DNA of 64,000 nucleotides from Corydoras sp. C115. Its lineage: Eukaryota; Chordata; Actinopteri; Siluriformes; Callichthyidae. Positions within the stretch are counted from its first letter, which is position 1; every line of letters begins with the position of its first letter. The DNA is taken from NCBI GenBank assembly GCA_019802505.1, contig JAFMOC010000091.1, positions 257,001 to 321,000 on the forward strand, given 5' to 3'. The notes beneath the pieces were generated by a model that did not search any database, was not told the DNA's origin, and was given only the letters and a program-made list of their open reading frames with translations. This document shows positions 1 to 13,418 of this stretch, in pieces. The position numbers and the translations under genes are program-made.

Positions 1-735
1 TGACGTGACGTCGTCGTGTATGACGTTGACGTGACGTTGTCGTGTATGACGTTGTTGTGTATGACATTGACGTGACGTTGTTGTGTATGACGTTGACGTG
101 ACGTTGTTGTGTATGACGTTGACGTGACGTTGTCGTGTATGACGTTGACGTGACGTTGTCGTGTATGACGTTAACGTGACGTCGTCGTGTATGACGTTGT
201 CATGTATGACGTTGTTGTGTATGACATTGACGTGACGTTGTCGTGTATGACGTTGACGTGACGTTGTTGTGTATGACGTTGACGTGACGTTGTCGTGTAT
301 GACGTTAATGTGACGTCGTCGTGTATGAAGTTAACGTGACGTTGTCGTGTATGACGTCGACGTGACGTTGTCGTGTATGACGTTAACGTGACGTTGTCGT
401 GTATGACGTTAACGTGACGTCGTCGTGTATGACGTTGAAATGCTGTGTATGACGTTAATGTGATGTTGTCGTGTATGAAGTTAACGTGACGTTGTCGTGT
501 ATGACGTTAACGTGACGTCGTCGTGTATGACGTTAACGTGACGTCGTCGTGTATGACGTTAACGTGACGTTGTCGTGTATGAAGTTAACGTGACGTTGTC
601 GTGTATGACGTTGACATGTTGTGTATGACGTTAATGTGACGTTGTCGTGTATGACGTTAACGTGACGTTGTCGTGTATGACGTTGACGTGTTGTGTATGA
701 CGTTAACGTGACGTTGTTGTGTATGACGTTAACGT
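1..735. repeat. 26-bp minisatellite array
   Basis: A tandem array of a roughly 26-bp unit of the form TGACGTGACGTTGTCGTGTA plus TGACGT, with truncated units of about 14 bp interspersed and substitutions such as TTAACG for TTGACG. It begins at or before the window edge, so its full length is unknown. Every unit carries several TGACG/CGTCA half-sites. Open frames across it only reflect the repeat period and are not genes. Confidence 0.95.
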
Positions 736-2309
736 GCGTGACTTCAGTTCTGGTTTCTCGCCGTCGGTCTGAGGAGGGACTCGGGCGAGTTGACGGCGTC
801 TGCTCTGAGCGGGTCATGTGTGCATGCTCACTCCTCCTGCCCCTGAGTCCCTCCTTCTCCCCTCCTAACCTAATCTGTGGTTGGCACTGCCCCTGTAGAT
901 CACATGACTTCTCTGAAAGTCCCCCCTCCTTCTGCCTCCCCCTAGGTTTCCAGTAAATTGTTTGAAAGGAGGGGTGAGTCAGACCAGCTTCCCTGCAACC
1001 ACATCTTGTTAAAGAATTTGTCAACGTGGACTGTGAAGCACACGAGCCCCCTCCCCTTTCTGCCTTGCAATAGATTTGAATTTCTCTGCTTCTTTCTTTG
1101 GAACAGCCTTTGAGTTTGGATTACGTCAGCCGTGGATCACTTGACTTCCTGTGACACACAGAAAAAAAACAGAGCAGGGAGAGGCAAGCGGGGGGGGGGG
1201 GCCTCAAAAAGAGGAAGTTTGTAGTGGACCCCGACCTGAAGCCTGGCCGCGTGCACATCTGTACGTAAAACAGATGATGATGACATTTATATTCTCACTC
1301 GACTCTAATCTGAGAAATCATTAACACAAATTCATTAATACAAATAACTCAGCCGCAAATAAATAAAATACAGCTGTAAATTAAAACAGAAAAAAATAGT
1401 AGAAAACGGAAAAGTATGGGTTATTAAAAATGCTAAGTAAGCACAATGCTCTCGAGTTTTATTCATTATGACATCATTTTAATGAAATTGCTATAAAACT
1501 GTCAGAAGTGTGTCCAACTTAGACATAGTGAGTTATTTGTTTGCCAATTGGTCATTTTTTTGGAAACAAAAAGAATGTGCACATTGTTTTTTTTATTATT
1601 ATAATTTTTAATAAGAACAAAAGATAAAAATGCATCAAAGATAATGCTTTGACATTGAATTCGATTGTTAATGACCTTTAGTTAATTTAGTGTAATGTAT
1701 ATGAAGGACTGCTGTTGTTATGTATATATAAAATATACTCAGCAGTAAGTTTTTACAAATTCTGACAAAAAAAACTGATGACAAATATTAGAATTGGCCA
1801 TGAACTCCACTTCAACTCTTATAGAAATGATTCTTTGATTTGTTGATTATGTTTTTATGTTCTTAAGACAAATTCTAAAAAGACTCAGTTTTACAGATTC
1901 TGTATAAATTACAATAAATATTTCCCAGCTTAATGTTATAGTAATATTAATGTATTATGTACATTATGTTTTAGTTGGCAGCAATTTTTCCATTACTTTC
2001 AGAATTTTGTAAAAAGTAATTTAAATAATAAATAATAAGTATAGACATTAAACATGAAACAATTAAAGCAATAAAATCAGAAATAAAGAAAAATAAATTT
2101 ATTGTCAACAAATTAAGACCTTCTCTAAAGGAAACATATTTTTCTTCAGATATTAAGTTAACGTAATTGGAAATGTATTTATTGTAAATATTTTTAGTTC
2201 ATTACAGATTAATTACTTATTTTATTTAGTGGGATGAAATTGTACATTTACATTTTTTTCCAATAAATAAATTTAGAAATAAAAATATCTAAATAATTCT
2301 TAGAACTTT
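736..2309. other. gene-free A/T-rich stretch
   Basis: No gene recognised. The first 500 bases are pyrimidine-rich and moderately GC-rich; the rest is A/T-rich with no extended codon-like signal. One short piece near 1204-1256 reads as a plausible peptide and ends in a donor-like GTACGT, but I cannot assign it to a family. Confidence 0.6.

Positions 2310-2311
<2 letters not shown>

Positions 2312-2357
<46 letters not shown>
2312..2357. repeat. (GT)n microsatellite
   Basis: About 23 GT dinucleotides, lightly interrupted at the right end, in A/T-rich flanks. Confidence 0.95.
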
Positions 2358-2359
<2 letters not shown>

Positions 2360-2512
2360 CGTGTGTGTTTGTGTGCCTCCTCCCCTTAAAAACAACAATT
2401 TAAATGTATTGAATTTTTTCATAATTTTTTATTTGTGTTAATTGTTTTAAAATGTGTGTAATGATTTATAATCTGTGCACTTACACTGCTCCAGCAGCAC
2501 TTACACATCGTA

Positions 2513-2513
2513 C

Positions 2514-2552
<39 letters not shown>
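2513..2552. repeat. (CA)n microsatellite
   Basis: About 20 CA dinucleotides followed by a short CAC triplet run. The flanking DNA from 2560 to 4100 shows no gene I can support. Confidence 0.95.
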
Positions 2553-2553
<1 letters not shown>

Positions 2554-4098
2554 ACCACCACCGCCATTTCAGTGTTACTGCAATGCTGAAAATCATCCAC
2601 CACCCATTTATATTAAATAGTTTTGAACTTGCTAATAACAATTAGAAACACATTTGGATTTATATTTTTAGTTGATATATTTTAGTTTAGTATTGATAGA
2701 GTTTTAGATTTAAACTGAGAAAACTGATAAAAAAGACTTTTGTTTAAAACATTAACAGCTGAAAGTTGTTTTATAATTTTATACTGAACATATATGTATG
2801 TATATTGATGTATTTAAATGTATAAGTTGTATAGTGTTGAGTCAGTAATGTTGACATGTATCTATAAAAGTCAGCCATTTTTGCCTGTCCTCCATTTTGT
2901 GAAGAAAACACCACGTTGAGATGAAACAATAAAGTATTCAGTTCACATGTGCATCCTAAAATGATCTTTATTACTGACGGGGTCAATGAAAATGAATTTT
3001 TAATTTCCTAACATATTAAACAATTATTATGCTATTAGTATATAAAATAAAAATAATATAAATAATATAGGATGTAATCAAACACAATATGTTTTATTTG
3101 GAAATTCAGTTTTTATTCAGTTTTTAAAAAAAATATTTGTAAATGAACTTTCATTTAGAATTCATTTAGATTAACAGCATTAGGTTCACTTTAGTCGACA
3201 CAATAGAAACATTTAGAATCACAAACCCACGGTCACAAATAAATCCAAAACAAAAAAAAACTAAAGTCAAACTGGAAAAAACTCAGCCTTTCCCTCTGTA
3301 TTCATTCTAGAATTTAATTATTCTCATCAGATTTCTGTTTATTTCATTAGTTTCTGTAACAAATTCACTGGATATTACAGTTTTAAAGAGAAATATTTTG
3401 TATATTTGAAACTAACTTGTCTGACCCTCTGGATATCGTGTTGCTGTTTTAAACCATTCTCGTGAGTTTATTGGTGATCTCTGGTTGTTTTTCCATATGT
3501 TTATCATTTACATTATTGTTTTCTAATGCTTCATCTATTTCCACTGGTCACTTGGGTTTTTCCTTTGTTGTCTTTGTCTTCCTTGTTGTTGGATTTGTCT
3601 TTCTCTGACTCTTTGGCATAACTGTTTTTTTTTCAGTCTGGACTTCATTTCCCATGATGCCACTGGTTAGTCTGGCCATCATCTTTGTGTACAGGCTCTC
3701 TTTTTTGGTTTTAATCCTCATAATTTTCATTTTGTGTAAGTACGCTCTACTCTGATGTGACTTTCTGATGTAACTTCAGTCATGTCTCCAGATAAATTAG
3801 ATTAGATTAACCAAAAGTTTGTGGATGGGCGGGGCATGAGGGTGCTGCCCCAGTGGCCATTCCATAGAAGAAGATACCAGACTGAAGGAAGTGTAATAAG
3901 ACGAACAGCTGCAGTGTCCATGATGATTGCAGGTGGAGAAGCACCAAGGGATGGAGAGCTCAGAGGGGTGTACCCTGCTCTGGATGCAGTTATTTGGCAC
4001 GGGGACTGATGTGAGGATGAGGAAAGATGAGCTGCTGTGATTGTAGTTACAGAGGAGCTTCAACTTCAACTTACCTGGATCCTGCGATCACACACAAA

Positions 4099-4100
<2 letters not shown>

Positions 4101-4143
<43 letters not shown>

Positions 4144-4152
4144 GGGGGGGGG
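4101..4152. repeat. (GT)n-(G)n microsatellite
   Basis: About 20 GT dinucleotides running directly into a 12-base G tract. The sequence from 4153 to 4824 shows nothing recognisable. Confidence 0.95.
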
Positions 4153-4824
4153 TATTTTGTTAGTTTTAGATGATGCAGAGTTGTATGACATTGATGCTGG
4201 GTTTGCGAGCGCTGTTGTTTCAGGCAGCTGATTGAAAAACAGAGTGAGGTTATTATAATGCATCACTCTCAGGTTTGCATCGTGAACTTGTGATGAAACA
4301 GAATCAAGCTGATAATTACTCGTTACTCGTTACAGGTCCACCTTAATGAAGGCAATAATGTAGGGTCTCGTCAGTGTGGGTTGAGGGGCACGTCTAGCGC
4401 ACACTCACCTGTTAAAGCGGTGTGCGCTCTGATTCTCTGAAAAGCCTTTTTGAGCTCAGTGTGAGGAACCTGATGTGTGTGTTCTAACGCTGCTGTCCGG
4501 TGGACACGCCCGCTTCACACACACAGCTTCACACACACTTTAACATGGAGACGCAGCGGATGACACTTTTTAGGATGCAACTTAAGTTTTGCGACACACA
4601 CAGATTTCATTGTCTCATTACACACTGTGCACACTCCACCGCCTTCTCTCTGAGAACCGGATCTGTCCGTGCCATGCAATTAACCCTGAGCAGTTTTATA
4701 AGGCCTATCCCGGCCATGTCCTTTTGCTCTGTGCTACTGGTTTGCTAATGGAAGAGTGTTGTAGTAAATGAATATAGTACTGAGGAAGGCCTTTTCATCT
4801 TCCTCAACATCCAAGAACTCCTTT

Positions 4825-5542
4825 AACACACATCACACACTCACACACTCACACACACTCACACACTCACACACTCACACACACACACACACACACATCA
4901 CACACTCACACTGCTCACACACACACATCACACACTCACACATCACACACTCACACACACACATCACACACTCACACACACATCACACACTCACACACTC
5001 ACACACACACTCACACACTCACACACACATCACACACTCACACACACACACACACACATCACACACTCACACACACTCACACACACACACTCACACACAC
5101 TCACACACTCACACACATCACACACTCACACACTCACACACTCACACACACATCACACACTCACACACTCACACACACACATCACACACTCACACACACA
5201 CACACACACACACACATCACACACTCACACTGCTCAACACACACATCACACACTCACACACTCACACACACACATCACACACACACATCACACACTCACA
5301 CTGCTCAACACACACATCACACACTCACACACTCTCACACACATCACACACTCACACTCACACACATCACACACTCACACACTCACACACTCACACACAC
5401 ATCACACACTCACACTGCTCAACACACATCACACACTCACACACTGCTCACACACACATCACACACTCACACACACACATCACACACTCACACACACTCA
5501 CACACTCACACTGCTCACACACACATCACACACTCACACACT

Positions 5543-5573
<31 letters not shown>

Positions 5574-6358
5574 ACTCACACACACACATCACACACTCAC
5601 ACACTCACACACACATCACACACTCACACACTCACACACACACTCACACACTCACACACACACACTCACACACTCACACACACACACACACACATCACAC
5701 ACTCACACACTCACACACACACACACATCACACACTCACACACACACACACACACATCACACACTCACACTGCTCAACACACACATCACACACTCACACA
5801 CTCACACACACATCACACACACACATCACACACTCACACTGCTCAACACACACATCACACACTCACACACTCGCACACACATCACACACTCACACTGCTC
5901 AACACACACATCACACACTCACACACACATCACACACTCACACTGCTGAACACACATCACACACTCACACTGCTCAACACACATCACACACTCACACACA
6001 CATCACACACACACATCACACACTCACACTGCTCAACACACATCACATCACACACTCACACTGCTCAACACACATCACACACTCACACACTCACACACAC
6101 ATCACACACTCACACTGCTCAACACACATCACACACTCACACACACATCACACACTCACACTGCTCAACACACATCACACACTCACACACACATCACACA
6201 CTCACACTGCTCAACACACATCACACACTCACACACTCACACACACATCACACACTCACACTGCTCAACACACATCACACACTCACACACTCACACACAC
6301 ATCACACACACACATCACACACTCACACTGCTCAACACACACATCACACATTTACACT
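4825..6358. repeat. 1.5-kb CA-rich compound satellite
   Basis: An almost unbroken array built from CACACA, TCACACAC and CACACATCACACACTCACA blocks. A longer higher-order unit containing ACACTGCTCAACACACATCA recurs many times, most regularly from about 5880 to 6350. The array reads through as a long His/Thr/Ser frame, which is a repeat artefact. Strong purine/pyrimidine strand asymmetry makes Z-DNA or slipped-strand behaviour plausible, but that is inference. Confidence 0.95.
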
Positions 6359-6796
6359 GCTCAACATTCGAGTTCTGACTGCTGCGTTCTCATCATCTCA
6401 CAACTCTCTGGGTCCAGTGTTGACTTTAGGTGCATGGATTTACCCCAACCAATCAGATGCTGCGTCTACAGCTCCACTGTGCAGGTTCCTCAGTGGATGT
6501 CCATCCCCGCCTGTGATTGGTGCAATTTGTAATTAAGACATTCATTAAACTGAGGGCACAAAATTGTTTGTATTACAACAAAATGAACAAAATAATCTGC
6601 AAAAAGCAAACAAATGACATCACCATCTTTAAAAAAAGGTCAAAAAGTAAAAAGTATTCTTAATAGTAAGTTTATCAACTCATTGTGCTGAATGCTGGGT
6701 TTAACACGTGACTTTTTAACTCTTGCTCTTAAAAATAATAACAAAGTACAATTTGTCATATGTTTTATTTTACAGAACTATGTTTCTCTTATAAGC

Positions 6797-6935
6797 GATG
6801 GATTGGCGCCCTGTCCTGGGTCTATCTGCCCAGCGCCCGAGACGTTCTCCCCTGGATGGGCATGGGACCCCCCCCACCCCCTGCGACCCTAGTAGAGGAT
6901 AAGGTGGAGGATAATGAATGAATGAATGTTTCTCT
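6797..6935 (+). mobile_element. 3' part of a tRNA-derived SINE
   Basis: Matches the 3' half of the SINE seen complete at about 38611-38957: the segment from GATTGGCGCCCTGTCCTGGG through the TCTGCCCAGCGCC and TTCTCCCCTGGATGGGC blocks, ending in GATAATGAATGAATGAATG. The tRNA-like head is absent, as in a 5'-truncated retroinsertion. Confidence 0.8.
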
Positions 6936-7445
6936 TATAGTTTGTGTTTGTGGTATGTGTGACCGCTGGGGTGGTGAGGGGGTAATTCATTCATCAGTTC
7001 TGCAGGAGGGAGGCAGCAGCAGCAGTAACAGGTACAGAAGCTCCCTGGTTGCACTGGATGAGGCAGTTCCAGTGCCATCAGTTACACCAGTCAGAGTCTG
7101 TAGCTGTCCTCATCTCACGTGAACCTGTTCCTGTGTCGGATCGATCTGCTCTCCTGTCTCTGTGTCCCGGCATGTGACACAATTCTTTAATCTAATTTTG
7201 TTCATCACATTAATTAAGAAGACCTGAATCTGTTTTCACTTCTCTGCTAATCTTCGGTTCTTTTGCCTTTGTCACCTGTAGCTGTTTAATATTAAATCAT
7301 TTTCTCAACTAAATATATTATTACTTGCATTCGGCATCTGTGTCTAACATCCATCCCTGTGTCTTACAGTCTGACTGACCGTCTCCACTCCTCTGTTGGT
7401 CATACTTTAAATTATTGACCACCTTGCTGCAGTGTGTGTGGTTTG
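6936..7445. other. gene-free stretch between SINE copies
   Basis: I see no gene here. There is a short GCA/GGCAGCAGCAGC run near 7011-7025 and otherwise unremarkable sequence. Confidence 0.5.
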
Positions 7446-7712
7446 CTTTCAGGCTCCAGGGATTCGGGCGCGGGGCAGATAGACCCAGGACAGGATGCCA
7501 GTCTCTCACTGAACACACTCCATATGGGGCAATTCAGAGCATTCAATTTACCTTGAATTTAGGTTTTTGGACTGTGGGATAGAAACCGGAGAACTTGGAG
7601 GAAACCCTCTGAGACATGGGGAGAACATGCAAAGTCCACCCAGATTGGGATTCATACCTTGATCCTAAGCATTGAGAGGAGAACATGCTAACCACTAAGC
7701 CACCATGCCCCC
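7446..7712 (-). mobile_element. tRNA-derived SINE, minus orientation
   Basis: Reverse-complement copy of the same SINE family. On the minus strand it starts with GGTGGCTTAGTGGTTAGCAT (A-box-like) at about 7700 and continues with the GTTCTCC, CTCCGGTTTC and CACAGTCCAAAAACC blocks and the CCTGTCCTGGGTCTATCTGC block. The B box is mutated, so it is an old copy. Confidence 0.8.
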
Positions 7713-9672
7713 CCCCCACACAGTTTTTCATTATAATAAAATATTTAAGGTTAGCTTCAAAATGTTTTAGTCACAGAAAGTTTTTCTCTTTACAAATAAG
7801 AACATTTAAGGATGAGAGATGTGTGCTGATGAGCCCCTCCATCATCGTGTTTGCAGTTGATATTTTGCTTATTAGTGCTTTATGGCTTGTAGGTTCTCGT
7901 TTAGTTATTAGATTTTAACCTTTATTTTCTGCTTTTGTTGTTTTTTCACCTGATCTATCGCTTCCAGCCTGATGGACACACAATCAGCAGCTGCTCCTGC
8001 CTTTAATTATAACACAAGATTTCTCCTGATTATTTAAAACATTTTTTGATATTATGAACTTTTAATGACAAAATAGGGCTGATGGTTAAACTGTTTAAAA
8101 TTGTGCACTTAGAAATATTCTAAGGGTTTTTTTTTTTTTTTTTACAAAGTTTGGTTGTAGTGAACCAAGATCCAGTCTTACTTTTAAAGACTAAGCCTTT
8201 CATTGATGCTCCTTTTTTTTTTTTTATCTCGTTTGCTTCACTGATTCCATTAAAACTGCAAATTATAGAACCTTTCATAACAGTGTTATTCTTTACTTGT
8301 TATTTTTTACTTGTTTTTTTTTATTATTTATATTTATATTTATCAAAGATCTGTTCATTTTAAAAACACTGAAAATCTTTTCTTGGTCCTTTTTTTATTA
8401 ATTTAATAAACTTAACAAATTAGTTTTTTTTATTTTATTTATAGAAATTCTTACTATTACACAAAATAGGTTATGTATTATATTTATTATATTATTTATA
8501 GGTTATGTACTATATGTGTTATATTATTTTGCAAGCTAAAAACAAAATCTTTTGTTCTTTCTTAAAATAATTCCTGTTGGTGTATTTGTAATTGTGTGAA
8601 TAAATGCATTTAATAATTTCCTCAGATGTTTAAAATTTTAATTATAAAATGGTCATGTACTATAACTTCAGACTGAGCAGGACATGGTTGTTTAACTTAC
8701 AGTTGTAGCGACGAGTTAGAGACACAGACCTTGAAAAAAATCAGAAGACAAATTGTAATGAGTTACAGCAAACAGAATTAAACAATGTTAGATAAATTAA
8801 TTGGGTTGTTTTGATTAAAACAGTTTGTCTCAGGTGATTGTCAAGTGATTTATATAAATTATATCTTATTTTTTTAATTTAAGTAACATGTTTATCTTTT
8901 TGCTAACAGTTTATTTGTTTATCTGAGGAAATAAACTTTGATTTGTTAGTTTTAATTTAGAAGTGAAATAAAATGATTTATTGTTAAAGAGTCAACCAAA
9001 TACGAGTCGTCTGGTAATCTGAAAAAGAAAAGTTTTCTCCGTCTATATGTTACCCAACATAAAAAACTAAGAAAAACAATGTAAGGCTGAAATATTCAGT
9101 TTGTCTGATTATTTTCGTATTTTATTACATTTTGACTTTGACCTTTATTTTTTTTTACAGAATAATGATTCCTGTATTTTCTGGAGCAGATGAGAGTTTT
9201 AAAAGGTGTAGTTACATTTTTGATTATTAACATGAACACTGACAAAAATGACAATCTTTGATGTAAACAGTACAAAGTACAAAATTTTTGAATGTTATTT
9301 TTTCAAAAACATCATCAGCTAAATATTTAGATTTTTTTTATTTAACATGTTAAATAAGTGAACTAATAGAGAATTAACTCTACAGTTATTCAGGTTACAG
9401 AGGCATTTCTTCCAAAATTGGTTACATTTGAATATTAATCACAGTGCAAATGGACAATTATACTGTTTTAATTAATACTTAAAATGGTTTTATTGGTTGT
9501 TGGCTAAAATAAATGTAGAACTATTTTAAAAGATTGATTATGTAAATCATGTAACTTTTATGGTGGATTTTTTTTAAGGGTCTTGCATTGAAGTTTTTGT
9601 GTAGGACAAATATATAAAGCAGTTCTGTTCTTTTTTAAAATAAATAAACACAAAAATATTTATTTAATTAAA

Positions 9673-9673
<1 letters not shown>
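7713..9673. other. A/T-rich gene-free stretch
   Basis: Low-complexity A/T-rich DNA with many T and A runs. I see no exon-like segment on either strand. Confidence 0.6.

Positions 9674-9752
<79 letters not shown>
9674..9752. repeat. (AT)n microsatellite
   Basis: Nearly pure alternating AT over about 79 bases. Self-complementary, so hairpin or cruciform extrusion is possible. Confidence 0.95.
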
Positions 9753-9758
<6 letters not shown>

Positions 9759-9814
9759 AAATATTAAGATAAAATATTATTGGTTATTTATATATTAAGA
9801 AAAATGATTAATTA

Positions 9815-10830
9815 TTACATATCTGTAAGTGGCAAAACTATGTAAACCTTTAGGATTTGCAGGTCATTTAAAGATGAATTTAGAGTCAGGTTGGTTCCTT
9901 TTATAGAATACAGATCTGTCAGTTCATTGAAATCTGCACTTTCTAGCACATATGTGGATCAAGAACATGAACATATGAGATTTTTCAGGGCATCAGATGT
10001 CTTTATTGGGGCTCATCAAAATGTACAAAATCATCTCCGTAGAGTTTGAATTTGTCCAATTAACAGTCACACTGATTGTGAACGGTTACAGAAAATTCAG
10101 CACCATTGTTACCCTCCTCAGGAGTGGCTGTTGATGTTCATGTTGATGTTCATAAGTCCAGCATTGGTAAAACACCAGACAACAACTGTGTGCATGGCAC
10201 CATGGAAAAGAGAACATCACGGCCTTCTGTCACTGCAGTCCGCAGTTTGGACAAGCTTCTAGATTATCAGAACTTTTTTATTTTAAGGATAAAACTAAAA
10301 TAGATTTTGGGGATTTAAATATTTAAAACATCAAGTTTCAGCATAAAATAACTTACCCTAACTGTGAACCCTGATGGTGGTTGTATTATGGTTTTCATCT
10401 GTTTTGCTGATACTGGACCAGGATGGCATCAATGTTGGAACAATAAAGTCTCCTTCATACCAGCAAATTAGAAAGCTTTAGGACATCTGTCTGAGATACA
10501 ACTTAAGAGAATGTGGGTTATGCAGCTGGACAATGGTTCCAAGCATACATGTTGTTAACTAAAGAATGGTTTATGAAGAGTAAAATCAATGTTTTGGAAT
10601 GACAAAGTTAAAGTCCTGACCTTGATCCATCTGAAATGTTGTGGAAAGACCTGAAGTGAACAGTTTATCAGAAGAAGCCCACAAACATTGCGAGGCTGAG
10701 TGGAGGCTGTTATGTTCAGAAGAACTGACTAAAACACCAACAAGCTGATTTGCAGGCCAATCAACAATTAATATACTAATCTAGATGAAAGTATATACAT
10801 TGACCAAGGTTTTGTTGTAATATATATATA
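9815..10830 (+). mobile_element. decayed Tc1/mariner-type transposon
   Basis: The clearest evidence is a C-terminal transposase signature at about 10614-10659, reading PDLDPSEMLWKDLK and then a stop. This is close to the Tc1 hallmark PDLNPIExLW. About 85 bases upstream, at roughly 10526-10550, a second Tc1-like motif reads LDNGSKHTC and corresponds to the region around the second catalytic Asp. The upstream sequence (10100-10440) reads in broken frames. No intact ORF remains and several frames are needed, so the element is dead. The outer limits are approximate; I could not define clean inverted repeats. Confidence 0.65.
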
Positions 10831-12096
10831 TATTATTTGTTCTGTGTAGTTCCTCTAATGACAATATTGAATGTCTTAAAGTTTGTTCCCCATAGAGGAT
10901 CTGTATCAATAAAACAAAAAAGATTTAATTATTTATTCAATTTGAATTATTTTTAATTAATAAAAAACATTTAAAATGTAATGTGTGCATTTAATTATTT
11001 AGTTATTAACATCAAAACATCAGTGCTGTCTGTTCACAGCATGAAAGGATTTGCTACAATTCACACAAAATGTATAGAAAATTAATATTACTTTTAGATT
11101 TTATCATAAACATAGTATTATGATAATGTTAGTGTTGATGTGTAATATATAGTGATTTAATATCAATAAAGAATTTTTAATAAAATTTTAGATTGATTTA
11201 TTCTTTAGATGTACATTTAATTAATATATCTACATTTACATTTGAATAAATAGCAAAAAGTATTTAATTTGCCTGCAATTATAAGTGTTTTAATTAATAA
11301 AAAGATAATTTTTAATGATTTTTTTTATAGTTTTACTCACTTTTGTCTTTCGCTGCATATCAGCTCCAATGGAAATGCTTTTTTCATTCCACACTTTTTC
11401 CTGTGAAGACATTCAAACATTAATGTGAAAGAACACAAAAACTATGAGATTGTTCCATGAACATGTTAGCCACAATATGGTTTTAACTTTTCAATTGAAG
11501 TTTGTGATGGTGAAAACTTAGCCGTCAGTGTGCTGACTCATTATTGCTCACTTCACTTCACTATGTTTCAACATGAAAAGACAAATATTCTTGGTCTGAG
11601 TCTTTTCCTTGTATTTTTGGTATCTCTCTGAAATCTTTCTCTTCTTTTCAGAAAGCTCACAGTGAATATGTTGTGTATATTCCGTGTTACTACTAAAGTT
11701 TAATCATCTCACAAATACTTCAAACCTTTTTAATGAATAATGAATCATTGTAGGGTTTTTTTTTCCTGTAGAGCATCAGTCCCTTGCTTTAGGAAATTCT
11801 ATTAATTAATCATTTTAGATAAGCGGGGCATACGTGTGTCATCTTTCTTAATTAAGACAGTGCATAGTGATAATTTCAATATTAAAAATGTACAAAATAT
11901 TTGTTTTAAATATTCAATCAACCATGAAACACATGAGAATACAAAGGCTGAATATGTTTTAGTTCACTTTAATTATGTTTTAAGGCATTGTGATTAATGA
12001 TATTTATTCTTAACCATTTTCTTTTTTACTGTAATTTTCAGGTTTTTTGGCTTTAAAATTGTTTGATTATATTTATTGCTAATTCTTGCTAGTTCT

Positions 12097-12100
<4 letters not shown>

Positions 12101-12139
<39 letters not shown>
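12101..12139. repeat. (GT)n microsatellite
   Basis: About 19 GT units followed by a G-rich tail. Confidence 0.95.
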
Positions 12140-12140
<1 letters not shown>

Positions 12141-13377
12141 GGTGGGGGGTGAGGGGGGGGTATAGATGGGTGGTAGAATGGTGGATAAGGCTTTGTAAAA
12201 GGGTTTTCCTAATATGGTCTGTCTCTCCTAAGGATCCTTCTTTGCTATGTAAGTGGGCAGGGCTTTCGGTTCTCTTTCAGCCAGTGATGACACAGCATCG
12301 ACTCACTTCCCCATTAATTGGCTAAAACCAGTTCTTACAGGAACTGCCTGTGATAAATGTGGGAGTTCTCAGAAATCATTCATTTCTTCCTTCTCTTCAT
12401 CTGAGTGATACTGCAGGGTGCTTCTTTCTGTTAGATTGTTTAAAATGCTTACTCATTCCATTTATACTTTATCTTCTACTTAATGTCATTTTATATATCT
12501 AAAGAGAAAGAGTACAAAAAAAATTTAATTTGATTTTGTTTTTTATTTAAATGGCCTACCCCCTTTTTTTAAAAAATAAAATCTATCCCCTCTTTAACTC
12601 TTTAAAGGACGAGGAAGTGTGAAGATTTTCAAAAAGAGAAGTTCATGAGTTGGTGAGTACAATTAACGTGAGTTACTACTTCCCTCCACACACTCTATTA
12701 AATTCCCTTCATAGCACCTCACTTCAGAAGACAATCGGCCCTGAGAAGCTCAGACTACACAGCTGCATTGTAAGGAATTGTGAGTATATCACTTTAAATC
12801 CACCTAATTGTACGTAGCATTAGTATCAATGGCACCTGATAACGTGCTGCTGGTTGGATTGTGTCGGGGAGAACGGGAGGTTGAAGCATGGCAGACAAAA
12901 GCATAAGTGTTAAATGGTGTGGTAACTGAACGCGGCGGCCTCTTCTGTATTCAGCTTCTGGGGGATGCTGAGTCATGCTCAGTATTTGGAGCTGCTGAAC
13001 ATGGAGAGCAGCCCCCCACACATGCACACACACACATACCGCCTTTTATACTCACTGTCCACCTCCCTTTTAGCAGTCAAACCCTGTTGAACTCAAAACA
13101 GACAACAGGAGGGACTTTCTGGGGTCAAGAGGACAGTGGATTAAAGTGCCGAATTCTACGAACACGACAACTAAAGGACAATCAATGCAATTAATTAGGC
13201 TTTAAGATGTCTTTTTTAAACACAATCTGCTTTCATGTTTAATTATATAAAATGTTTTTTAAAGGACAAAAGAATTCTTAATTTAAATGTACATTGATCA
13301 CAATGAATATACATAAAAGCATAAATCTGTAATTTGAAGCAGATTGGGCAAAAAGGATAAAACATAGTCCATTACCA

Positions 13378-13378
<1 letters not shown>

Positions 13379-13416
<38 letters not shown>
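13379..13416. repeat. (CA)n microsatellite
   Basis: About 19 CA units. Confidence 0.95.

Positions 13417-13418
<2 letters not shown>

Noticed and set aside
533..1024. 163-codon minus-strand frame
   Set aside because: Its C-terminal half is the 26-bp minisatellite and the rest has no domain.
4768..5949. Long open frame of His/Thr/Ser repeats
   Set aside because: It is the CA-rich satellite read in one frame; every frame of such an array is open and there is no gene context.
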